From NCBI RefSeq assembly GCF_003467445.1, contig NZ_QSGS01000004.1:62001-126000 (forward strand): a DNA stretch of 64,000 nucleotides, given 5' to 3'. Below the pieces are notes generated by a model that saw only the letters and a program-made list of their open reading frames with translations, was not told where the DNA came from and ran no database searches. The position numbers were made by a program, and so were the translations under genes. The stretch is from Exiguobacterium sp. AM39-5BH. GTDB taxonomy: Bacteria > Bacillota > Bacilli > Exiguobacteriales > Exiguobacteriaceae. Below, piece after piece: positions 57,795-64,000 of the stretch (the first letter of the stretch is position 1; each line of letters opens with the position of its first letter).

Positions 57795-57981
57795 AAATTC
57801 CCCCTAAGATCGGGGAGTCACCTCCATTAATGTGAAGTCGTATGTCGTTCAAGAGAATCCCTGAAAACGAATAGTTTGTTTTAGTATAGTAGATTTGCCA
57901 AAAATATTCAAAAAACAGTCGGAAATGTTTCACTAAGAGGGGAGTGAGGAAACTACAAGAAGAGACGAAGGAGGAATTGAT

Positions 57982-58779
57982 ATGGCTAACTATCCAGAAC
58001 TTAAAGGAAAAGTCGCGGTCATTACCGGAAGTTCGAAGGGACTCGGGCGTGCCATCGCAGAACGGTACGCGATGGAAGGTGTCCATGTCGTTTTGAACTA
58101 TCGTAGCAGCGAGGACGAGATGAACAAGGTCATTCAAGGCATCGAGGCCGCTGGCGGGAAAGCGATTGCGGTCAAAGGGGACGTCGCGGAAGAAGGTCTC
58201 GCCGAGAAGATGATCGAAACGGCTGTATCCGAGTTCGGGAAAATGGATATCTTCGTCAACAACGCCGGCGTACAGGTCGAGGCGAAGACGCACGAGATGG
58301 AGCTCGACAACTGGAAAAAAATCATCGATACCAACTTGACGGGAACGTTCCTCGGCGTTCGGGCCGCTCTCAAGTACTTTGTCGACCACGAGATTCAAGG
58401 GAACATTATCAACATGTCTTCGGTGCACGAAGTGATTCCACGTCCAGGCTATACGCATTATGCGGCGAGTAAGGGCGGCGTCAAAATGTTCACGAAATCG
58501 GTCGCCCTCGAGTATGCGCCGAACAAGATTCGTGTCAACGGCATCGCACCAGGTGCGATCGATACACCGATTAATGAAGAGACGATGCAAGACCCTGAAG
58601 AGAAGAAGGGGCTTGAGGCACTCATCCCGACCCATGAAATCGGTCGTCCGGACCAGATTGCGGCCGTTGCGGCATGGCTCGCTTCAGACGAGTCATCTTA
58701 CGTCACCGGTGCGACGATTTTCGCGGACGGTGGCCTGTCGCTCTATCCATCATTCGGTCCAGAGAATAAAGTGCAATGA
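57982..58779 (+). CDS. gdh: Glucose 1-dehydrogenase-like short-chain dehydrogenase
   Basis: A 265-residue SDR resembling B. subtilis Gdh as I recall it. It has the NAD(P)-binding ITGSSKGLGRAIAERYA (15-31), NNAGVQVEAKTHEMELDNWK, catalytic Ser in NMSSVHEVIPRPGYTHYAAS with Tyr and Lys in YTHYAASKGG, and the C terminus VTGATIFADGGLSLYPSFGP. It would oxidise glucose to gluconolactone or act on a related sugar or aldehyde. GAAGGAGGAATTGAT precedes the ATG. It forms a single-gene unit with a terminator. Confidence 0.9.
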   Translation: MANYPELKGKVAVITGSSKGLGRAIAERYAMEGVHVVLNYRSSEDEMNKVIQGIEAAGGKAIAVKGDVAEEGLAEKMIETAVSEFGKMDIFVNNAGVQVEAKTHEMELDNWKKIIDTNLTGTFLGVRAALKYFVDHEIQGNIINMSSVHEVIPRPGYTHYAASKGGVKMFTKSVALEYAPNKIRVNGIAPGAIDTPINEETMQDPEEKKGLEALIPTHEIGRPDQIAAVAAWLASDESSYVTGATIFADGGLSLYPSFGPENKVQ

Positions 58780-58782
58780 CAA

Positions 58783-58815
58783 AAGGGAGGCTCCGCGTCA
58801 AGCGAAGCCTCCCTT
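58783..58815. terminator. Bidirectional terminator between gdh and the sensor kinase
   Basis: AAGGGAGGCTCCGC pairs with GCGAAGCCTCCCTT with one mismatch; T runs are short. Confidence 0.75.
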
Positions 58816-58821
58816 GGTTTA

Positions 58822-60776
58822 TTAGCTGCTTAGTTGATCTTCCGCCGCATATTTCGGCAAGATGATGGTGAATGTCGAGCCACGGCCGACACTAGACTCG
58901 ACACGAATCGTTCCGCCGTGCCCTTCGGCAATCTCTTTGCAGATGGCGAGGCCAAGACCCGTGCCGCCGATTTTACGGCTGGCCGAATTGTCGACGCGAT
59001 AAAACTTGTCGAACAATTTCGGCAACGCCGACAGCGGGATGCCGATGCCTGAGTCTTGAATTGAAATTTCAATGACATCGGACTTGTCGTTTGTGACACA
59101 GACGGCCACTTTTCCGCCTTCCGGGGAATACTTGATCGCGTTATGGATCAGGTTCGTGAACAGTTGACTCAGGCGATCCCGATCACCGTATACATACAGG
59201 TTCGTATCACATTCGAGGGCGAGCTGGTGATGTTCGCTCGCGCCTTGATGGATGGCAATCGTTTCTTTCAAAATCGTATGCAAGCACTCGGGCCGGCTAT
59301 GGTACGTCTGTTTCCCGGACTCCATCCGTTGCACGTCGAGCAAGTTGGAAATCAAGTCCTCGAGACGGAGTGTCTCTTGGTGAATCATCCCCAAATATTG
59401 ATCGATACGTTCCGCAGGCATTTTCCGATAACGAAGCAGCTCGGTGAAGCCGATGATGCTCGTGAGAGGTGTGCGCAGTTCATGCGATACGGTCGACACG
59501 AGTTCCGTTTTCAAGCGGTCAACTTCGGTCTCTTGCGTCACGTCCCGGAAGACGAGCATCGTGCCATGACGAGTGCCACGCAAATGAATTTTCTCGGCAT
59601 ACATCTGGATGAATCGTTCTTCTTGATTCATCGAGAAGGTCACGCTTTCTTCCATGCTCTCGCCGTCAAACGCACGGCGCATGAACGAGAAGAACGAGTC
59701 TTTTTGATCGACTTGAAGACCGAGGTCTTCTAAATCGGCATCCAAACGATACAAGTCTATCACGTTCCGTTTCGTGACGGCTTGATTGAACATGATGAAG
59801 AGTGCCTGGTTGGCGAATTTTTCGTGTGTCGTATGTTCGACATAAATGACGGCATCACGAATCGAATGCAGGAGGCGCGCGTCTTCTCGCGTTCTTCTTC
59901 AACTTGATTCCGTTGTGTCGCAAGCGAAGAGGCCATTTGACGGAATGAGTTCGTCAACTGTCCGACTTCGTTTCGTGATGGCACGGCCGCTGGAATCGGG
60001 ATGATCCGTTCATCCGCCAGTCGCTCACTGTTGATGATCAAGTTCTGCAGTTGACCGGTCAATCGTTTTACATAAGGACGAGCGAAGATAAAAAGGACGA
60101 GCAATACGGCGAGGAGAGAGAGAAGCCAGAGCACTTGCGCCCGCTTCGTGTGCGCGGCCAGTTGCTCCCGCAACTGATTCTCTTCTTCATTCAGCGAGTT
60201 GCGGTATTCGGTAAATACCGTCTCCATATCGACGATACTCGCGCTCATGTCAGCCGCACTTTTCGAGTTGATCTTGAATTTGCGGTCGGCGGGTGGTTCC
60301 CCTTGCGGCGTCACTTTGCCGAGCGTCGGCATTTTCAAGAACGGCTCGGTGACCGTCCCTTCCCGTTTGGCGACAACATATCGCTCAAGGCTCGGCATGA
60401 CGCGTTGCTGATAGGCCGAGAATAGCGTCCGCGCGTCGCTGGCATACGTCTTCTCTTTTTCAGTGACCGCGTTATCCTCAAACCATGTCGTCTGGGTTTC
60501 AATCAATTCTTGTTTATCCTTGACGCGGGCGAGCATCGCCTCGTCGCCGAGGATGACATAGCCCCGCATTTCATATTGCATCGACTGCCACGTCTCAAAT
60601 AGCTCGGTTGCATTCGTGCGCCGTTCACTAATATTTTCGAGTGATGACGTCGTCTGTTCGATTCTGTTTTCCGTGTACATATAGACGGCGAGTGAGGTCA
60701 GGAGGATCAGTCCGATGAATAAATAGAAGACGAATAAAAACTGTCTTCCGATCCGCTGGTCAATCCATGCTTTCAT
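58822..60776 (-). pseudogene. Orphan membrane histidine kinase, split by a frameshift
   Basis: From ATG 60776 the frame has a membrane helix (about 12-34), an extracellular four-helix CHASE3-like sensor (ENISERRTNATELFETWQSM, FEDNAVTEKEKTYASDARTL), a second helix (about 220-240) and a HAMP segment. It leaves phase at EEEREK near 59885. The continuation, ARLLHSIRDAVIYVEHTTHE and then the frame from 59793, gives a PAS-like part, HisKA His in STVSHELRTPLTSIIG and a full HATPase (NLIHNAIKYSPEGG, QDSGIGIP, GGTGLGLAI). One more A in GAGAAGAC (AA to AAA) restores about 650 residues. No response regulator is adjacent. It may be a sequencing error or a real split. Confidence 0.82.
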
Positions 60777-60894
60777 AAAGACCGTTCCTTCCTGGAACTA
60801 CGTACGTTCCTACTATGACAAATATCCTACGAGTGTCGTTCCTTCATTGTACAGATTTGAACCAGTTGTTTCCACCCATCAAGAAATAAGCGGG

Positions 60895-60967
60895 GATTTA
60901 ACTATTGTCTATTGAATAATAGTGTATGTTAATCTATTGTTTAATATATAGTAGAGGGGGCGAGGGA
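60895..60967 (+). promoter_or_regulatory. Promoter region of the padR operon with CTATTG repeats
   Basis: CTATTG occurs three times before the start (near 60902, 60908 and 60936) within an A/T-rich stretch containing TTGAATAATAGTG and TTTAATATATAGTAG. This is plausible PadR binding and promoter DNA; exact boxes are uncertain. Confidence 0.35.
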
Positions 60968-61288
60968 ATGAATCCTCAGTTCAAGAAAGGCGTGCTCAAT
61001 TTATGTGTGCTCGCGCTCGTCGAGACGCATGACCGTTACGGATACGAGCTCGTGCAAGCCATCTCGGCCAAAGTCGCCATCTCGGAAGGAGCGGTCTATC
61101 CGCTCCTGCGACGACTCACATCGGATGGTTATTTCACGACGTACTTAAAGGAGTCGGCAGAAGGACCACCGCGAAAATATTACACGATTACAGAGCAAGG
61201 GAAGACTCATTTGGCGGAACTACGTGGGGAATGGGAAGCGTTCACGACCGGTGTCAACGAATTGATTGAAGGGGGAACGGACAAATGA
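60968..61288 (+). CDS. PadR-family transcriptional regulator
   Basis: A 106-residue PadR protein from ATG 60968 (GAGGGGGGCGAGGGA before it). It has the winged helix KGVLNLCVLALVETHDRYGY, ISEGAVYPLLRRLTSDGYFT and PPRKYYTITEQGKTHLAELR, plus a short C-terminal dimer helix. The stop overlaps the start of the DUF4097 gene (ATGA). PadR paired with HAAS/DUF4097 proteins is a frequent envelope-stress type arrangement in Firmicutes. Confidence 0.92.
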   Translation: MNPQFKKGVLNLCVLALVETHDRYGYELVQAISAKVAISEGAVYPLLRRLTSDGYFTTYLKESAEGPPRKYYTITEQGKTHLAELRGEWEAFTTGVNELIEGGTDK

Positions 61289-62310
61289 CGGAAGAACAGT
61301 ATTTACTGGAACTTGAACGCCTACTCATGGGCATGAGCGTCATCGAGCGGGTCGATATTTTACGGGATGTGTCGGAATACTTTGCGAGCGGACGAATCGA
61401 CGGGAAGACGGATGCGACGATGATTGAGGAGCTCGGGACGCCAAGCGCGCTCGCGAGCGAGTTGCTCGCATCAAACGAGCCCTCGTCTGAGGTGCGCAAA
61501 GAACCGGCCGTTGTGAAAAGTCAGAACGTGGCGTTCCGCAACGTCTCAATCAACGTCTTGCAAGCACACGTCCGAGTCGTGCCGTCTCATGACGGCTTTG
61601 CGTACGCGACGCTCGAGACAGAACGGGACCAAGGGGTGACGATGGAAATCGTCGGGGACACCCTTGAGGTTCGAATCGAGTCGGAGCGCCGGTTCGGTCT
61701 ATCGAACTTGTTCGCTTGGGCGGTGACGAAGGCACCGGTGTTACACGTCGAGCTGCCGCGCCATGCGTATGAGCAAGTCGTCCTGAAAAATCGTCTCGGC
61801 TCTTGCGATGTGCGCAATCTCGAGGCCGCATCGGTCGAAGTTGAGAGCGAGAACGGGAGCATCACGGCCCATACCGTTGGCGCTAAGCGAGGCTCGTTCC
61901 GCTCTTCGAACGGGAAAGTCAGTCTCACGTCGATGACAGGGCAGGACCTTGACGCGCAATCATCGAACGGACGCGTGGAAGTGCTTGGCTCGACTGTGGA
62001 TCGTCTCGAGGTTCAGTCGTCGAACGGCCGTCTCGATATTCATGACGTGACAGGGGCAGTCGAGGCGAAGACATCGAACGGACGCATCGACTGTGTCATC
62101 GATGTGCTCGAGCATCCGGTCCGTCTAAAAACGAACAACGGACGCATCGATGTGCGGCTGAAGCGAGATCCGCGTGACGCCGTCATCCGGGCCAAGACGA
62201 GAAACGGCAAAGTCGAACTGTTCGGCGACCGGGCGAACGAGCGGACGTTCGGGGACGGGACGGTCGAACTCAAACTGACGAGCTCGAACGGGAGCATCAC
62301 CGTCGAATAA
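61285..62310 (+). CDS. HAAS-DUF4097 protein
   Basis: A 341-residue protein. Residues about 1-65 form a DUF1700/HAAS-type helical domain (MTEEQYLLELERLLMGMSVI, DATMIEELGTPSALASELLA). From about 80 there is a DUF4097 beta-solenoid with regular turns ENGSITAH, SSNGKVSL, SSNGRVEV, SSNGRLDI, TSNGRIDC, TNNGRIDV, TRNGKVEL and SSNGSITV, spaced by about 15-25 residues. No membrane segment is evident. It is coupled to padR; the HAAS domain commonly links PadR to an output protein. The biochemical role is unknown. Confidence 0.88.
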   Translation: MTEEQYLLELERLLMGMSVIERVDILRDVSEYFASGRIDGKTDATMIEELGTPSALASELLASNEPSSEVRKEPAVVKSQNVAFRNVSINVLQAHVRVVPSHDGFAYATLETERDQGVTMEIVGDTLEVRIESERRFGLSNLFAWAVTKAPVLHVELPRHAYEQVVLKNRLGSCDVRNLEAASVEVESENGSITAHTVGAKRGSFRSSNGKVSLTSMTGQDLDAQSSNGRVEVLGSTVDRLEVQSSNGRLDIHDVTGAVEAKTSNGRIDCVIDVLEHPVRLKTNNGRIDVRLKRDPRDAVIRAKTRNGKVELFGDRANERTFGDGTVELKLTSSNGSITVE

Positions 62311-62315
62311 GCATG

Positions 62316-62358
62316 AAAAAGACTCGCGCGTGAGCTATTCACGCCGCGAGTCTTTTTG
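62316..62358. terminator. Bidirectional terminator between DUF4097 gene and lutC
   Basis: AAAAAGACTCGCG (62316-62328) pairs with CGCGAGTCTTTTT (62345-62357); the loop holds an inner CGTGA/TCACG stem. Confidence 0.9.
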
Positions 62359-62359
62359 T

Positions 62360-63055
62360 TTACAGATCGTGGACGAGCACGTAGGCGACACGGACCGGTC
62401 CGTGCACCCCGACAATCAAATTCATCTCGATATCGGCCGAGTTCGATGGGCCGGAGATGAAGTTGACCCCGTTCGGCGAGTTGAGTTCACCGGAGCGGTC
62501 GAGGTCGGCCAATCGTTTGGCCGCCTGCGTCATCCGCGGGACGAGCACCGATTTCGGGATGATGGCGATATGGTCGCGGGGCAACAGGCTGATCGTACGT
62601 GATTTGCCGGGTGCCGCATATTGGACGATGGTCGCACTCTCGGCGAGTGCCTGGTCGGCGATCGTGATACCGATATCCGCCTTCACGGCGAGGGCTCGGC
62701 TGTCTTCCGGCCGCTCCGCATCCCACCAGTCGAACGATTCGCTCGTGTTTGGGGCCCACGCTTGAATCCGGTCGTCATGTTCGGCGATGACGGCCTCCCC
62801 TTCATACCGGTCAATTAACAGGCGGAGCGTATCGTCGAGGTTGGCGGATTCGCATTCGACGACGTCGGTGTGGATCCGCGTCGCGACCATGCGGAACGTT
62901 TCGAGAAGTTCCTCGTCGGACGCATCTTTCAACACTTCGTCTTGCGGCCGGTGCTTGTACATTCGTCTCGGCGGCGTCAAGTCGACGTCGCGTCCGAGTT
63001 GCCCCGCGATTCGTTTTAGAAAATCCTCGCGATTGGTGATCGTGCCTGGATTCAT
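62360..63055 (-). CDS. lutC: Lactate utilization protein C
   Basis: A 231-residue LutC/YkgG protein from ATG 63055, overlapping the lutB stop (ATGA) with GGGGGAA upstream. Landmarks are [58 protein letters not shown] and [20 protein letters not shown] then [11 protein letters not shown]. With LutA and LutB it forms the L-lactate oxidising complex that lets cells grow on lactate. lutA should lie beyond the window edge. Confidence 0.94.
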   Translation of the reverse strand: MNPGTITNREDFLKRIAGQLGRDVDLTPPRRMYKHRPQDEVLKDASDEELLETFRMVATRIHTDVVECESANLDDTLRLLIDRYEGEAVIAEHDDRIQAWAPNTSESFDWWDAERPEDSRALAVKADIGITIADQALAESATIVQYAAPGKSRTISLLPRDHIAIIPKSVLVPRMTQAAKRLADLDRSGELNSPNGVNFISGPSNSADIEMNLIVGVHGPVRVAYVLVHDL

Positions 63056-64000
63056 TCTACATTCCCCCGTTTCTTGAACCAATCCCGTACCGTCTGTTTA
63101 GCCGGTTGCGGTAAGTCTTTCGAATCCGTCCACGCTGGCAACCCCTTGTCGATTTGACCCGCTTTCGTGAACGGGGACGAGGCGTAAGGCGCAATCTGTT
63201 CGGCCGCTTCAAATAAGAACGGACTTGAGGACGTGACAGCGAAGCCTTTCATGGCGATCCGTTCGACGAACGGTGATTTCTTTTTCTCTTCGACGATGAC
63301 ACGGCGATGCTCGATCAACAGCTCATGAAGCGGGATTTTGACCGGACAGGCTTCCGTACAGGCACCGCATAGACTCGAGGCATACGGCAATTCTTTATAA
63401 TTCTCGTATCCGTCGAGGAGCGGGGCGAGCACGGCACCGATTGGGCCCGGATAAATCGAGCCGTAGGCGTGACCACCGATATGGCGGTAGACTGGACAGA
63501 CATTAATACAGGCCGCGCAACGGATGCATTGGAGCACCGATTGGAACTGTGTACCGAGGATGCCGGAACGTTTGTTGTCGACGATGACGAGATGGAACTC
63601 TTCTGGTCCATCGACCTCACCGAAACCTCTCGTACCGGCGAACGTCGTAATATACGATGTAAGCCGTTGACCGACGGCGCTTCGGCACAGCATATTGACG
63701 AGCACTTCGAACTCTTCATACGATGGCACGATCCGTTCCATTCCCATGACTGAGATGACGGTGCCTGGAAGCGACGTCACCATGCGGCCGTTCCCTTCGT
63801 TCGTGACGAGACCGACGGAACCGCTCTCGGCGATGGCAAAGTTACAGCCGGTGATGCCGACTTCCGCTTTCAAAAAGTCTTTCCGCAGCTCGCGACGAGC
63901 ATAACGCCCGAGTTCGGTCGGGTCGTTCGAGCCTTCGTAGCCGTGGGCAGTGAACGTTTTATGGACGGCGTTACGGTCTTTGTGCAGGGCCGGGGCGACG
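63052..64000 (-). CDS. lutB: Lactate utilization iron-sulfur protein B, 5' end cut by the window
   Basis: The minus-strand frame is open to the window end, so at least the first 150 or so residues lie outside. Present are [20 protein letters not shown], the family segment [12 protein letters not shown] before it, two ferredoxin-like clusters ([20 protein letters not shown] and [20 protein letters not shown]), and the C terminus [10 protein letters not shown]. LutB is the electron-transfer subunit of the LutABC L-lactate dehydrogenase complex. The internal ATG at 63873 is not the start. Confidence 0.94.
   Translation of the reverse strand, partial: VAPALHKDRNAVHKTFTAHGYEGSNDPTELGRYARRELRKDFLKAEVGITGCNFAIAESGSVGLVTNEGNGRMVTSLPGTVISVMGMERIVPSYEEFEVLVNMLCRSAVGQRLTSYITTFAGTRGFGEVDGPEEFHLVIVDNKRSGILGTQFQSVLQCIRCAACINVCPVYRHIGGHAYGSIYPGPIGAVLAPLLDGYENYKELPYASSLCGACTEACPVKIPLHELLIEHRRVIVEEKKKSPFVERIAMKGFAVTSSSPFLFEAAEQIAPYASSPFTKAGQIDKGLPAWTDSKDLPQPAKQTVRDWFKKRGNVE

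Noticed and set aside
57795..57840. Possible leader peptide (MEVTPRS) and hairpin hiding the ribosome site of the second CorC-type gene
   Set aside because: The stem is only CCCC/GGGG and the mini-ORF has no ribosome site of its own, so the case is too weak.
1..64000. tRNA, rRNA, tmRNA, CRISPR arrays, intact transposases, phage genes
   Set aside because: I looked for these by eye and found none; short RNAs without strong terminators could still be missed.

Overview
The window looks like chromosome of a mid-GC, low-spore Bacillales bacterium, most probably Exiguobacterium. This is an inference from protein resemblance: many products read like Bacillus subtilis YfkO, YdgI/YdgJ, YkpA, YpcP, SwrC, YwqG, PepT, LutB/LutC and Gdh. 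The gene set also includes malate synthase G beside isocitrate lyase, strong AGGAGG ribosome sites, a GlcT-type antiterminator, a cre box, a Fur box and a sigma-B-like promoter. No rRNA, tRNA, CRISPR array, prophage or intact transposase was seen.

Layout. 1-5.4 kb: end of a CorC-type CBS protein, an M20 amidohydrolase, a NUDIX hydrolase, lemA-htpX, and a PTS gene in which a complete EIIA runs straight into an EIIC that has lost its first third. 5.5-15.2 kb: a MutS2-like ATPase, a ZIP-like membrane protein, a two-component system with a divergent (frameshifted) secreted protein, an ATPase, small and decayed genes, a GAF-GGDEF diguanylate cyclase and a ROK kinase remnant. 15.3-23.9 kb: methyltransferase, two nitroreductases with a MarR regulator, a glyoxylate-shunt operon with a small Cys-rich protein between glcB and aceA, scdA behind an FNR-like box, and a decayed molybdenum-cofactor pair (moaC, moeB/thiF). 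23.9-36.9 kb: LysM polysaccharide deacetylase, YtkA-like lipoprotein, ABC-F protein, SpoIIM-like protein, sfsA, OsmC, pepT, lrgAB, ywqG, and the SwrC RND pump with its TetR regulator. 36.9-48.8 kb: Fur-controlled ferric ABC importer, a sortase with its LPXTG-type substrate, AraC plus oligo-1,6-glucosidase, flavodoxin, a beta-helix protein, cold-shock protein and a stress-type flavin-binding protein. 48.9-64 kb: DoxX, an MFS exporter and XRE-TPR regulator sharing two 22-bp operators, a MccF-like peptidase, HxlR-CatE, a 581-bp inverted-repeat element lodged in the loop of a terminator, ypcP, a second CorC protein, gdh, a sensor kinase, PadR-DUF4097, and lutC-lutB (cut by the window end).

Two patterns cut across the window. 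First, several genes have internal deletions (EIIC, ROK kinase, moaC, moeB/thiF), which looks like real decay. Second, four genes (secreted protein at 8.9 kb, TetR at 36.4 kb, flavodoxin at 45.8 kb, sensor kinase at 59.9 kb) would each be restored by one extra base in a short homopolymer, which could be sequencing error or phase-variable loss.

The most unusual items are the terminator-loop element with its own small membrane ORF, the EIIA-truncated EIIC-EIIB fusion behind an intact antitermination leader, the sortase-FN3/LPXTG pair, the Cys-rich protein in the glyoxylate operon, and the paired operators of the MFS/XRE module.
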